NCBI GenBank assembly: GCA_021153185.1
Contig: JAGKTY010000005.1
Coordinates: 43,311-107,310, forward strand
Reading direction: 5' to 3'
Length of the DNA: 64,000 nt
From: Lachnospiraceae bacterium
Lineage (GTDB): Bacteria > Bacillota > Clostridia > Lachnospirales > Lachnospiraceae
Shown here piece by piece: positions 47,169-56,931 of the stretch (the first letter of the stretch is position 1; every line of letters begins with the position of its first letter). The position numbers and the translations under genes were made by a program. The notes beneath the pieces are model-generated. The model ran no database searches. It was given only the letters and a program-made list of their open reading frames with translations, and was not told the origin of the DNA.

Positions 47169-47386
47169 TTTTGAAAATTAGGGAGATATGAAGTTGGGTA
47201 TTGTGTTCCGGCGCTGATACCGATATGTCCGGTGGCAGACACGCTCTCGCTTGGACCTCGACGTAGCGGTACATAAGGCTGCAAAGGACGCAGCCTAAGT
47301 ACCGACGTCTCGCTACAGTCTGCCGCGGACATATGGTACAGCTTGGAATGAAATAGCGAAATTCATTTGAAAAGTGATTTTCAAAA
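47169..47386. repeat. Long imperfect palindrome, MITE-like or structured RNA
   Basis: The outer arms TTTTGAAAAT (47169-47178) and ATTTTCAAAA (47377-47386) match perfectly. Going inward, TATT, TTCC, GCTG, TACC, ATATGTCCG, GGCAGAC (left, up to 47240) pair with GTCTGCC, CGGACATAT, GGTA, CAGC, GGAA, AATA (right, from 47318). A central nested stem has GACGT and CGGTAC with GTACCG and ACGTC, then GGCTGC (47277-47282), loop AAAGGAC, GCAGCC (47290-47295). It fills the gap between the acidic remnant and the TetR gene. No transposase or second copy was seen in the window. Confidence 0.7.
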
Positions 47387-47413
47387 GGATGTGGGTGATG
47401 GGGACGTGTGGGG

Positions 47414-48103
47414 ATGGTTGACAAGGAGTTGAAAAAATGGTTGAATAAAAGTGTAACTTCGAGTGAATTCGACAAGTCTTCGGACGATAATTTGAATGGC
47501 ATGAACGATAAATTTTGGGATTTAAACAAAGAAAAACAGGACCGCATGATTAATGCTGCACTCAAGGTGTTTGCGTCCAACGGATATCGCAAGTCAAGTA
47601 CCGATGAGATTGTGAAGCTTGCGCAGATTTCCAAGGGACTGCTGTTCCACTACTTTGAGAGCAAACAAGGTCTTTATACGTTCGTCTATGAGTACAGTGC
47701 CAAATATATGCAGATGGAATATGAGCGCGCTCTCAGCTATGGAGAGACGGATTTCTTTATTCTGCAAAGTCAGTTGGAACTGGCCAAAACACAAGTCATG
47801 CGCAATTATCCTTATATGAACGAGTTTTTGAATCAGGCGTTTCTTGAGGAGGATGCGGAAATTGTCCATGAAGTGGCAGATGTGATGGATGCATATTCCG
47901 CATGTATTGCAAACGTGTATGCAAGGGCTGATTTGAGCCGCTTCAAACAGGATGTCGATCCGTCTAAGCTGCTTAAAATTGTTCTGTTTACAGTGGATGG
48001 TCTGCGAAGCGATCATCTGCGTATGGGAAAGTGTGATCCGGATGCCTTGTATGAAGAGACAATGGAATACCTTACAATGCTAAGGAGCAATATGATGAAG
48101 TAA
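47414..48103 (+). CDS. TetR family transcriptional regulator
   Basis: 229 residues if ATG 47414 is used. The helix-turn-helix (about 40-85) is typical: RMINAALKVFASNGYRKSST, then DEIVKLAQISKGLLFHYFESKQGLY. The C-terminal ligand domain is helical and resembles a common Lachnospiraceae group. The start is uncertain: ATG 47414 lacks a clear ribosome site; GTG 47408 and ATG 47501 (MNDKFWDL, close to where family members begin) are alternatives. The 27 bases after the palindrome are G-rich. No target gene is apparent; autoregulation is possible. A strong bidirectional terminator follows. Confidence 0.9.
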   Translation: MVDKELKKWLNKSVTSSEFDKSSDDNLNGMNDKFWDLNKEKQDRMINAALKVFASNGYRKSSTDEIVKLAQISKGLLFHYFESKQGLYTFVYEYSAKYMQMEYERALSYGETDFFILQSQLELAKTQVMRNYPYMNEFLNQAFLEEDAEIVHEVADVMDAYSACIANVYARADLSRFKQDVDPSKLLKIVLFTVDGLRSDHLRMGKCDPDALYEETMEYLTMLRSNMMK

Positions 48104-48113
48104 TTTCCCGGGC

Positions 48114-48157
48114 AAAATAAAAGCGTTAACCACATATTTGCGGTTAACGCTTATTTT
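48114..48157. terminator. Bidirectional terminator between convergent genes
   Basis: AAAATAAAAGCGTTAACC, 10-base loop, GGTTAACGCTTATTTT. Perfect arms with A- and T-rich ends; it ends tetR on the plus strand and overlaps the stop of the DUF6062-like gene on the minus strand. Confidence 0.95.
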
Positions 48158-48917
48158 ATTTCGACTGCTGGTAAACCGGGTCGGCCGGGTAGCCACCCTT
48201 TAGCTTTTGCATGCCGCGCTGTATGGCATCCTTGGAATTCTTCCAGTCGGCATCCTTGTTGCGATAGTCAAACTTATCAACGAGCCAGGACACATCTTCG
48301 GAAAGTCTCGCCAGGTTTTGCTTCATGAGGTCAAACAGGAGCGGATAGAATTCTTCCTTCTGCTTGTCATTCAGTTGTAAATCCGCGCGCTTGCAGATAT
48401 CGCCAAAGTGCGTCAGACAAAAGCCCTTTGACTGCTTCAGCATATGCTTTAATTCATCATCTTTTTTGTACATAAAAAAGAAAGTGTCCATATAGCGTTC
48501 AAACGTCTTGTTAAATTCGTTGCAGATATAGCAGCTCTTGTTCTTTTCGTCAACCCAGGCACTCATGCTGTTTCCGGCAAACTCACCCTTTTTGAGTTTG
48601 TTCATAAACGATGCCTTAGTGGGAGAGAACATCTTGACCTGACTGTCAAACTCCTTTTGCATCTGCATGTAATGCGTCTTTAAAATCCAGCCGTTTCCAA
48701 GTGTATTTCCATAGTCAAACATTTTTTTGAAGTGCGCCCTGCAAAAGCCAGCTTTGTCGGTCATCTCGCGCATGTCGCTCTCCATGTAGGAAGAGCCTGA
48801 GCCGAGGACGAGATCCAGTAAATCCTGTTCGACATTGCGCTCTACATAGCAGAAGGGGCATTCGTCATTTGCACGGAATGCGTCGGTTAATGGGATGGTA
48901 TATAACGTTTCTTTCAT
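48156..48917 (-). CDS. Cysteine-rich cytosolic protein (DUF6062-like)
   Basis: 253 residues from ATG 48917 with AAAGGAG; a TTG directly before it is less likely. Two similar halves each hold a Cys pair and a Cys-His motif: CPFCYVERN with FCRAHFKKM, and CYICNEFN with FCLTHFGDI. This pattern suggests two zinc- or iron-binding sites. The family is widespread in Clostridia and unstudied. It follows the GH9 lipoprotein gene on the same strand after 25 bases, although a functional link is not evident. Confidence 0.8.
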   Translation of the reverse strand: MKETLYTIPLTDAFRANDECPFCYVERNVEQDLLDLVLGSGSSYMESDMREMTDKAGFCRAHFKKMFDYGNTLGNGWILKTHYMQMQKEFDSQVKMFSPTKASFMNKLKKGEFAGNSMSAWVDEKNKSCYICNEFNKTFERYMDTFFFMYKKDDELKHMLKQSKGFCLTHFGDICKRADLQLNDKQKEEFYPLLFDLMKQNLARLSEDVSWLVDKFDYRNKDADWKNSKDAIQRGMQKLKGGYPADPVYQQSK

Positions 48918-48942
48918 CAAACTCTCCTTTAATGGTACAGTA

Positions 48943-51219
48943 TTATTTCAGACCCGCCATCAGGTAAATCAGCGGCGAATTCCAGTAAATTGTAATCTCG
49001 TTACAGCTGTAGCTCTGGCTGTTATCAGCATAGCACAGTGCCGGAGGCTTGCCGTTTAATGTTGCCTTGGCATATGGATCTTCTAAGTTGGAGTCCGGTC
49101 CGCCGACAAGCATTCCCGGCATTGTCTTTTGAAGTGCCTGACTCGGTCTGTGGTGCGTATCCTTTGGAGACATACTGCCAAAGCCTGTCACATAGCAGTA
49201 GCTTGTAGGAGTAGCGCCAAGCAGGTAATCAAGCTGGTATTTGGCATATGCCTGATTGGCATCGCTTCCGTTTAATTTGTCAGCAAGTAGGAGCAGCATA
49301 CCGTTATTGGCGATTGTCATATTGCTGCCCCAAGGATAGCTGCCTTTGATGGAAGCGTGGTAGCCGTCTGCCTTGATGTTTTCTATCACTTCATTGACGC
49401 AGCCGTCAAAACGTTCTTGCATGATTTGCCTGATGCCAGCTGATGTCACATCCGAAGAAAGATATGCATAATAGGCATAAAGAGTGACGCACTGCCAGCC
49501 AAGACCTTCCTCCGAAAGTTTATCAAACTCAAATTCCTTAATCTTGCCAAGCAGGTCAGTATCTTTGGTCGTTTTGTAACGTTCGCACAGTGCCCATAGG
49601 TATTCATCCTTAGAGAGATGATCCGGGTACTCACCGGTTGAAATGTCGCTCGGATTGGTGAAATTGTAGTCATCCTTGTGCACCTCAAAATAGGCAAATG
49701 CTTTATCGGCGGCTGCAAGACATTTCTTGGCGTAGGAAGGATCGCTCGCTTCGTACACTCTGGCTGCCAAATACATCACTGCAGCAAAGTCTGCGCTTGC
49801 CGTTTTGGAAGCCGGAAGAACGTAAAGGTCATCTGTGGCATCCTGCGCAAGCACCATGCCGGAGAAATTCTTTGGCGTGACTTTATGGGAAACGCCACCG
49901 TCAGCAAACTGCATTTTAAACATCCAGTCAAGCTCGTAACGTGCCTCATCAAGAACGTCAGGTGTGCCGTTGCCGCTTTCAGCAATACCGGTGTCATCTG
50001 TAAAGGCCGAAGGATAATTCTCGTATGCCAGCAGAAGATCGGCAACCGCTTTCGCTGCAGGGACAATATATCTTCCGTAGTCGCCTGCGTCGTGCCAGCC
50101 GCCTGTTGCGTCTGTTTTTTTGCCACTTTCGTATGTAAGCGTTGTCTGGGTGTGGCATGCCGGGTGGGCAAAGTCACCGGCAATTTCTGTTGTCAGTTCA
50201 CTTCCGCACCGCTGCATCGTGAGCATTTTGGTGACGCTGACAAAAATGTCATCATAAACATGCGCATCTATTTTGAACGCATAAGATGTTTTCCCGCTAT
50301 CAGACCGGATTGTGTATTCTCCGGGCGTTTTGAAATCGCTGAAATCTCCGTAAGCGACAGCCTCGCCTGCTGCGTTTGACTGGTAAGAACCGGTCACCTC
50401 ACCGGTGTAAACGACCGTTCCGGCAGCATCGATAATCTCAAATGATTTGTCGGTTCCGGCATTTCTGAAAATTGCAACCTTTGCCTCATCCGGTCTGTAT
50501 CCGATTTGATTTATGTTAATGTCAACTGCATCTGTCGAAGTATCCACAGTCTGTGCACCGGATGCATCCAGGAGCATGAGGCTTACATTATCAATATGGA
50601 CTTCATGCGGTGAAAGCTCCCCGCCGTTTTGCGGCATACCCATATTAAAGCAAAGCCTTGGTGCAGGATCGGAAGCCTCTTCCATGGTGAATTCGTAGGT
50701 GACGGTTTGCAGGCTTGTCGTAACAGGTACGCTTTCCTGACCGGCATACGCATGGTAGTCTCCGCCGTTTATTTGCACGCGCCAGTCGATGGTGCGTTCT
50801 GTCGTTCCATAGATATCAAAGCTTAATTTGTATTTGCCGCCACATAACAGTTCAAAGCCGTCACAGTATGCCTGAACACTGTGCTGCAGCTTTCCGGTGT
50901 TATCGATGGTAATTTTGAGCTCGCCGCCGGTTGTTGCCATCGAGGCGCTGCCGCCGGATTCCTTATACAGCCCCCATTTGCTATTTTCGGCATCAAATGA
51001 GCCGCCGGGAATCAGATTGACATTGGTCTCGGGCGCCGGTGGCGCAGGCGTAGCGGAAGGCTTGGGCGTCTGCGGTGATGGGGCCGAAGTAGGCTCGGGC
51101 GCCGTTGTTTCTATTGCTTTTGCGGTTTCAGCTTCTGCCTGGGGCTGCGGTTTGGCGCCACAACCGGCAAGCGCTATTGCAAGAAAACCGAGCATGAAAA
51201 ACACATAGTTTTTTTTCAT
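48943..51219 (-). CDS. Lipoprotein glycoside hydrolase family 9 (endoglucanase-type)
   Basis: 758 residues from ATG 51219 (GGAG upstream). Lipobox LAGC with Cys20, a Pro/Ala-rich linker (about 25-65), a carbohydrate-binding module of the CBM4/9 type (about 70-225, starting NLIPGGSFDAENSKWG), an Ig-like domain (about 233-325, INQIGYRPDEAKVAIF) and a GH9 catalytic domain. Active-site parts: HDAGDYGRY with DAGD 377-380, the HHRPSQ motif, and acid Glu741 in SCNEITIYW near the C-terminus. It should cut beta-1,4-glucan or mixed-linkage glucan at the cell surface; the GH5 enzyme at 18 kb could finish imported oligosaccharides. Confidence 0.94.
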   Translation of the reverse strand: MKKNYVFFMLGFLAIALAGCGAKPQPQAEAETAKAIETTAPEPTSAPSPQTPKPSATPAPPAPETNVNLIPGGSFDAENSKWGLYKESGGSASMATTGGELKITIDNTGKLQHSVQAYCDGFELLCGGKYKLSFDIYGTTERTIDWRVQINGGDYHAYAGQESVPVTTSLQTVTYEFTMEEASDPAPRLCFNMGMPQNGGELSPHEVHIDNVSLMLLDASGAQTVDTSTDAVDININQIGYRPDEAKVAIFRNAGTDKSFEIIDAAGTVVYTGEVTGSYQSNAAGEAVAYGDFSDFKTPGEYTIRSDSGKTSYAFKIDAHVYDDIFVSVTKMLTMQRCGSELTTEIAGDFAHPACHTQTTLTYESGKKTDATGGWHDAGDYGRYIVPAAKAVADLLLAYENYPSAFTDDTGIAESGNGTPDVLDEARYELDWMFKMQFADGGVSHKVTPKNFSGMVLAQDATDDLYVLPASKTASADFAAVMYLAARVYEASDPSYAKKCLAAADKAFAYFEVHKDDYNFTNPSDISTGEYPDHLSKDEYLWALCERYKTTKDTDLLGKIKEFEFDKLSEEGLGWQCVTLYAYYAYLSSDVTSAGIRQIMQERFDGCVNEVIENIKADGYHASIKGSYPWGSNMTIANNGMLLLLADKLNGSDANQAYAKYQLDYLLGATPTSYCYVTGFGSMSPKDTHHRPSQALQKTMPGMLVGGPDSNLEDPYAKATLNGKPPALCYADNSQSYSCNEITIYWNSPLIYLMAGLK

Positions 51220-51335
51220 ATATGTCTCCAATCTTTTCCTTTTTTAGACATAGTATAGCACAAAATGGATTGTCCGTATGCAGCTTGCGAGAAAAAGACA
51301 CAGTGACCAAAAATAAAAAGGTTATTTTGTGCAAT

Positions 51336-51393
51336 ATTATGTAACTTTTTTTGATATTCTGCTATTTTATCAAGTTACATAATTTGTTATAAT
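51336..51393 (+). promoter_or_regulatory. Inverted repeat over extended -10 promoter of the histidine kinase gene
   Basis: ATTATGTAAC (51336-51345) and GTTACATAAT (51374-51383) are perfect 10-bp inverted arms with an inner TGATA/TATCA pair. Five bases after the right arm lies TATAAT (51388-51393), preceded by TG one base away (extended -10). The -35 area falls inside the repeat, which fits an operator for a dimeric regulator. Confidence 0.6.
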
Positions 51394-51443
51394 AGATGCA
51401 AGGTTTATTTATTTTAGAGACATGGTTTAGGAAGGGGAAAGCT

Positions 51444-53471
51444 ATGATTGTTGTGGTTATTATTTTATTGATTTTACTCGCGGCAGCAGGTGCGTACATT
51501 TTTATCTTAATGCAGAAAATGCAGAATATGTCGCAGACGCCTGCCGTGGACAAGGTGCAGATTGCGACTTGCGAGATATTGCGCCATGATGTGGGGGCGG
51601 TGCTCATTATTTCGGAAAAAGAAGAAATCGTGCATTACAATGATGAATTTGAGTTGTTGTTCCCGGATATTAAGAACAATTCATCGATTTCAGAGATGAC
51701 GGATGTAAAGAGACTCTTTACAACGGAAGAGCACGTATCGGAAGAGCTGTCCAGAATTTATAAGATCCGTTCGGAATATCTGGATCATCCGGAATTCAAA
51801 GGACGCTTCGTATGGCTGTCTGATATTACCGAACACTATAAGACAAACAAACGTCTTTCCGATCTCAAGGATATGGCGGATGCGGCGAACAAAGCGAAGT
51901 CAAATTTCCTTGCCAATATGTCACATGAGATCCGTACTCCGATTAATACAGTACTTGGTATGGATGAAATCATCATCCGTGAAGCGACGGAGACACCGAT
52001 TATCGGATATGCAGAGAATATCCGTGATGCCAGCACGACGCTGTTATCGCTCGTCAATGACCTTCTCGATTTCTCCAAAATCGAGTGTGGCAAGATGGAG
52101 ATTTTGCCGGTTGAATACGAGATTGCCAATGTCTTATCCGAGATCATGAATATGATTGAGATTAAGGTGGCCAATAAAGGACTTGAGTTTACACCGGTTA
52201 TTGCGGAGGATATTCCGTATCTGTTATATGGTGATGATGTCCGTCTTCGTCAGATTATCATCAACCTGCTTACAAATGCTGTCAAGTACACCAAAGAGGG
52301 TAGCGTTGTACTGAAGGTCGACTGGAAAGAGGCAGGAGATTCTTCCATCAACCTCATCGTCTCTGTCACAGACACGGGAATCGGTATTAAGGAAGAAGAC
52401 ATCGACAAACTGTTTATTTCCTTTGAACGTATTGAGGAGACAAGAAACCGTAACATCGAGGGAACGGGTCTTGGACTTAGTATTACAAGACAGCTTCTGG
52501 AGCTTATGGGCAGTGACCTTAGCGTTCGAAGCGATTACGGCGTTGGCTCAACCTTCTCATTCGTTTTGAAACAGGGCATTCGCGACCGTAAGCCAATCGG
52601 TAAATTTAGAGAGAAATACAATTACTCGAGAGAAAAACACAAAAAATACCGTACTACATTTGTTGCGCCTGAGGCACATATCCTCGTTGTCGATGACAAT
52701 GCGATGAACCTTTCTGTTGTAGAAGGACTTCTCAAAAATACACTCATCAAGGTTGACAAAGCAAGCGGCGGTCTTGAGGCACTCGAGCTTTGTAAGGAGA
52801 ATCAATACCATGTTATTTTGATGGATCACATGATGCCAAACGTGGATGGTATTGAGACACTACATAGATTGCAGGCATCTGACGGACCAAACAAAAATAC
52901 ACCGGTCATTGTTCTGACAGCCAATGCGATTGCCGGGGCAAAAGAGATGTATGCCAAAGAAGGATTTATTGACTACATGTCAAAACCAATCCAGGGCAAA
53001 CCGCTTGAGGAGAAGATTCTTGAGTACTTACCGGAAGGCATCTACGCAATGATTGAGTATGATCAGGTTGAAAAAGATGTTTACGGTGATATCTGGAAGA
53101 ACTTATCCGAGGAGATTAGCGGTGAGTTCGAATTCAAGCTGATTGATGTTCCGTCAGCAGTAGAGTCGGCGGAAGGAAATAAAGAAACGTTCTGCTTCCT
53201 GCTTGATTCGTTCTGTGACAATTCTGAGAAGAATAAGAAAGAGATTTCAGAAGCATTTGATGCAGAGGATATCAAGAATTATACGATTTACGTACATGCG
53301 CTCAAGAGCACATCCAAGATGGTAGGTGCACTCGACCTTTCAGAAAAAGCGAGACTTCTTGAGATGGCAGGAAAAGAAGGAGATATCGATTATATCAAGG
53401 CAAATAATCAGGATGTTCTTGATCTGTTTGACCAGGTAGTTGCGGAGCTGAAAGAGTACCGCAAGCGATAA
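51444..53471 (+). CDS. Hybrid histidine kinase with receiver and Hpt domains
   Basis: 675 residues from ATG 51444 (AAGGGG upstream). One N-terminal membrane segment (about 2-21) with almost no outer domain; a PAS-like region (about 40-140); HisKA with phospho-His161 in NMSHEIRTPIN; an HATPase domain with N-, G1- and G2-box patterns (IIINLLTNAVKYT, DTGIGI, GTGLGLSI); receiver with phospho-Asp461 in ILMDHMMP; Hpt with His618 in YVHALKSTSKM. A complete phosphorelay on one chain. Its response regulator is not encoded nearby. The input is probably cytosolic or membrane-derived. Confidence 0.94.
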   Translation: MIVVVIILLILLAAAGAYIFILMQKMQNMSQTPAVDKVQIATCEILRHDVGAVLIISEKEEIVHYNDEFELLFPDIKNNSSISEMTDVKRLFTTEEHVSEELSRIYKIRSEYLDHPEFKGRFVWLSDITEHYKTNKRLSDLKDMADAANKAKSNFLANMSHEIRTPINTVLGMDEIIIREATETPIIGYAENIRDASTTLLSLVNDLLDFSKIECGKMEILPVEYEIANVLSEIMNMIEIKVANKGLEFTPVIAEDIPYLLYGDDVRLRQIIINLLTNAVKYTKEGSVVLKVDWKEAGDSSINLIVSVTDTGIGIKEEDIDKLFISFERIEETRNRNIEGTGLGLSITRQLLELMGSDLSVRSDYGVGSTFSFVLKQGIRDRKPIGKFREKYNYSREKHKKYRTTFVAPEAHILVVDDNAMNLSVVEGLLKNTLIKVDKASGGLEALELCKENQYHVILMDHMMPNVDGIETLHRLQASDGPNKNTPVIVLTANAIAGAKEMYAKEGFIDYMSKPIQGKPLEEKILEYLPEGIYAMIEYDQVEKDVYGDIWKNLSEEISGEFEFKLIDVPSAVESAEGNKETFCFLLDSFCDNSEKNKKEISEAFDAEDIKNYTIYVHALKSTSKMVGALDLSEKARLLEMAGKEGDIDYIKANNQDVLDLFDQVVAELKEYRKR

Positions 53472-53491
53472 AAAGAAATGAGAAAAGTTTG

Positions 53492-53528
53492 GGAAATTCC
53501 TCGGAGGTATTCGGGGAATTTTCTTTTC
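53492..53528 (+). terminator. Probable terminator between kinase and addB
   Basis: An 11-bp stem (GGAAATTCCTC with GGGGAATTTTC, two G-T pairs), 10-base loop, then TTTTC. It ends 17 bases before the addB start codon, so partial readthrough or attenuation is possible. Confidence 0.6.
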
Positions 53529-53544
53529 GTCGAAAGGAAAGGCT

Positions 53545-56500
53545 ATGAGTTTACAATTTGTTGTAGGTGGTTCGGGCAGTGGAAAAAGCCAATATGTTTT
53601 CCGGCAAATCATCAAAAGGGCCAATGTGGAAAAACGAAACTTTATTGTTTTGGTACCGGACCAGTTTACGATGCAGACGCAGATGGATTTGTGTACGAAT
53701 GAAGAAAATGACCGTGGCGGCATTATGAACATTGACGTGCTGAGCTTTTCCAGATTATCACACAGAATTATGGAAGAGCTTGGGCAAAGCCATGGGATTT
53801 TACTCGATGACACAGGAAAAAATCTCATTTTGCGCAAAGTGGCAGGAGATAAAAAAGAGGAACTCAGGGTGATTGGCGCCCATCTTTCAAAGCCGGGCTA
53901 TATTCATGAAGTGAAATCCATGCTGTCTGAGTTTTACCAGTATGCCATTGGGGATAAAGAACTTGAGGAACTGATTGCCTTTTCAAAGGGGCGTGCACTT
54001 GCATACAAATTGCAGGATCTGAAGCTGATGAAAACCGCGTTTGAGGAATATATCGGGCAGCAGTATATCACGACGGAGGGGATTCTTGATAAGCTTTGCG
54101 AGCTTGTCCCAAGGTCAGACATTTTGAGAGACAGTGTGATTGTGTTAGACGGGTTTACGGGGTTTACACCGATACAGTACAATTTGCTTCGCGTGCTGAT
54201 GCGACACTGCAGTGAGTTGATTGTAACGCTCCTTGGCGATCATACGGAGCAGTTTGCATCCTGCGGTGAGCAGGATTTGTTTGCACTCTCTGCTGCAACG
54301 TATCAAAAAATGCGCCGGATTGCCGGGGAAGAAGGGATAGCGTGTCTTAACGACGTGGTACTCTCAAAGGATGGATACGTCAGACGGTACGAACATTGCA
54401 CGCAGCTTGGGTTTCTGGAAAAGAATCTGTTTCGCGCCCACAGCAATTCATGGAAGGAAGAGACAGATGCCATTTTCCTGACGGCTGCTTCAACGCATCG
54501 CGCAGAAGCGTCCTTTGTGATGAGGCAGATTCGTAAGCTAACCGCAAAAGGATATCAATACCGGGATTTTGCGATTGTTTCCGGCGTGCCTGACCGTTAT
54601 GCACATGTGCTTGCATCGGAGGCGGCAAGATTTGATATACCGCTTTATATGGACCAGACAAGGGGGATTTTGAATCACCCGGTTTCTGAATTTTTGCGCA
54701 GTATGTTGGATGTCATTGTCAGCGATTTTGGCGTGTCGCAAATGGTGCGTTTTTTAAAGTGCGGGCTGCTTTCCATGGACCGGAAAGTGGTGGACAGATT
54801 TGAACTTTATATCAATCGGTACCGCATCAGGACATTTAAGCAATACGCGGGGATGTTTACAAGGAAAGGAACGCTTTCGCAGGAAGTGTTTGAGGAAATC
54901 AATGCACTGAGAATGCAGATTGTTTCACTCTTAGAGCCAATCGTATTGGCATCCAAAAAAAGCGTGCACGAACTCATAAAGGCGATTTACGAGCTGTGCG
55001 TTACACTTGATTTACAGGCAGAACTGCTCAAACGAAGCGAGGCGTTTTCAGAGGCGGGCGATTTTGCACGCGCAAAAGAATACCGGCAGGTATATGCGGC
55101 GGTCGTTGATTTGCTCGATCAAATGTATGCGCTTCTTGCAGATGAGCATATCGAAATAGCTGAATTTGCCAAAATTGTTGAGGCGGGCCTTTCGGAGATT
55201 ACAATCGGTACCATTCCGCAAAATGTAGATCAGGTCGTTGTCGGCGATATTGAGAGAACGAGGCTAAAACCGGTCAAGGTGCTATTTTTTATCGGAATCA
55301 ATGACGGAGCCGTACCCGGCAAAACAAAGGGGGGCGGTCTGCTCTCGGATATGGAGCGCGCTTTTTTAAAACAAAGCAATTTGACACTCGCACCGACGCC
55401 GAGAGAGCAGGTGTACCGTCAGCGACTGTATCTGTATATGAATCTGACCAAACCAAGTCAGCGACTGTATCTTTCGTATTGCGGCGTAGACGAAGAAGGC
55501 GCATCGCTTCGGAAAAGCTATTTGATCTCGGTGCTTAAAAAGCTGTTTCCTAAGATGACCGTACTGCCGGAAAAAGAACCGGCGTTTGTTGATGCAATTC
55601 ACACGAAGCGGGATGCACTGTCCATTCTGTCACAAATGCTCCATGCGTATGCAAGCGGGGAATATGAGGAAGCAAAAGAGCAGCAAAACAGGGAAGCACT
55701 TTTTGCGCTTGTCGAAGCATATTTACAGGCGGGTGAGCATGCACTTGTCAATCAGATGAAGGATGCGGCATTTACCTGTTATGAGCCGCATCGCATTCCG
55801 GGTGAGCTCGCGCGCGCGCTGTATGGAGATTTGATTTCGAGTACGGTTTCGCGGTTAGAGCAATTCTCAGCCTGCGCTTATGCACACTTTTTACGCTATG
55901 GTCTGATGGTGGATGAAGAACAGGAAGCGGAGGCGACGAAAAAAGACGTCGGAAATCTTTATCATGAAGTGATGCAGCGCTTTGCAGGTTTTTTAAAGGA
56001 CAATAGATATCATTTTGGCGATTTCCCGATTGAGGAGGCAGAACGGTTTGTCGATGAGACGATGACACAGCTTGCAAACACATATGAAGATGCACTGTTT
56101 CATTTACAAAAAAAATCGTATGCACAGCTTGATAAGATGAAGGACGTCATAAAACGTTCCCTGCGCACGATGCGCTATCAGATTTCCAAGGGACTTTTTG
56201 AGCCAAAAAGCTTTGAGATTCCGTTTGCCGTCGGTGATCAAATTGTGCTCAGAGGACGGATTGACCGCATTGACACATTTGAGAGAGATGGGGAAGTGTA
56301 TATCAAGGTTGTGGATTACAAATCGGGCAGAAACGAATTTGATCCGGTCAAGCTCTATTACGGACTTGGACTGCAGCTTGCCATTTATATGAAGGCAGCG
56401 ACGGAAATAGAGCAAAAGGAGCATCCGAAGAAGCAGGTCATTCCGAGCGCCATTGTCTATTATCAGTTTCAAAATCCGTATGTGGATGAGCCGCAAACAG

Positions 56501-56931
56501 GAGATGACGCGGAGGTGGAAGCACTCATTCTTGACAAGATGCGTATGACAGGACTGGTCAGACAGGAGGATGAAATCATCCGGATGCTCGATCAGGATTT
56601 TACACAAGAATCCACGGTCTGTGAAATTGCAAAGCAGAAAAACGGCACACACAAAAAAGAGTCCATTGTTGCATCCAAAGAGCAGTTTGATGTCATTTTG
56701 CGTTATACAGACCAATTGCTTTCGGGAATTTCCGCAAGGATTTACGATGGAGAGATTGCTGTCAATCCGTACAGGCAGGGCGATCACACATCGTGTGAAT
56801 ATTGTGCGTACCGGTCGATTTGTCATTTTGACCAGACGATACCGGGACATGATTATAGACAGTTGGATGAAGTGAATGCGGAAAATGTCTGGGTGAAGCT
56901 TTCAGAGGAAGGAGAGTCGAATGGCTGTTAA
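53545..56931 (+). CDS. addB: ATP-dependent helicase/nuclease AddAB subunit B
   Basis: 1128 residues, standard length. N-terminal Walker A VVGGSGSGKSQYVF, PDQFTMQTQ, a helicase-like body, and a C-terminal RecB-type nuclease with VDYKSGRNEF. Cysteines for the iron-sulfur pin are visible: CAYAHFLRYG (about residue 775) and CEYCAYRSICHFD near the end. AddB scans for Chi-like sites in double-strand-break repair. It overlaps addA by 11 bases. Confidence 0.97.
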   Translation: MSLQFVVGGSGSGKSQYVFRQIIKRANVEKRNFIVLVPDQFTMQTQMDLCTNEENDRGGIMNIDVLSFSRLSHRIMEELGQSHGILLDDTGKNLILRKVAGDKKEELRVIGAHLSKPGYIHEVKSMLSEFYQYAIGDKELEELIAFSKGRALAYKLQDLKLMKTAFEEYIGQQYITTEGILDKLCELVPRSDILRDSVIVLDGFTGFTPIQYNLLRVLMRHCSELIVTLLGDHTEQFASCGEQDLFALSAATYQKMRRIAGEEGIACLNDVVLSKDGYVRRYEHCTQLGFLEKNLFRAHSNSWKEETDAIFLTAASTHRAEASFVMRQIRKLTAKGYQYRDFAIVSGVPDRYAHVLASEAARFDIPLYMDQTRGILNHPVSEFLRSMLDVIVSDFGVSQMVRFLKCGLLSMDRKVVDRFELYINRYRIRTFKQYAGMFTRKGTLSQEVFEEINALRMQIVSLLEPIVLASKKSVHELIKAIYELCVTLDLQAELLKRSEAFSEAGDFARAKEYRQVYAAVVDLLDQMYALLADEHIEIAEFAKIVEAGLSEITIGTIPQNVDQVVVGDIERTRLKPVKVLFFIGINDGAVPGKTKGGGLLSDMERAFLKQSNLTLAPTPREQVYRQRLYLYMNLTKPSQRLYLSYCGVDEEGASLRKSYLISVLKKLFPKMTVLPEKEPAFVDAIHTKRDALSILSQMLHAYASGEYEEAKEQQNREALFALVEAYLQAGEHALVNQMKDAAFTCYEPHRIPGELARALYGDLISSTVSRLEQFSACAYAHFLRYGLMVDEEQEAEATKKDVGNLYHEVMQRFAGFLKDNRYHFGDFPIEEAERFVDETMTQLANTYEDALFHLQKKSYAQLDKMKDVIKRSLRTMRYQISKGLFEPKSFEIPFAVGDQIVLRGRIDRIDTFERDGEVYIKVVDYKSGRNEFDPVKLYYGLGLQLAIYMKAATEIEQKEHPKKQVIPSAIVYYQFQNPYVDEPQTGDDAEVEALILDKMRMTGLVRQEDEIIRMLDQDFTQESTVCEIAKQKNGTHKKESIVASKEQFDVILRYTDQLLSGISARIYDGEIAVNPYRQGDHTSCEYCAYRSICHFDQTIPGHDYRQLDEVNAENVWVKLSEEGESNGC

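Noticed and set aside
49678..50379. Plus-strand open frame of 233 codons opposite the GH9 gene
   Set aside because: Cys/Arg-rich translation of the antisense of a clear catalytic domain; no ribosome site or family pattern.
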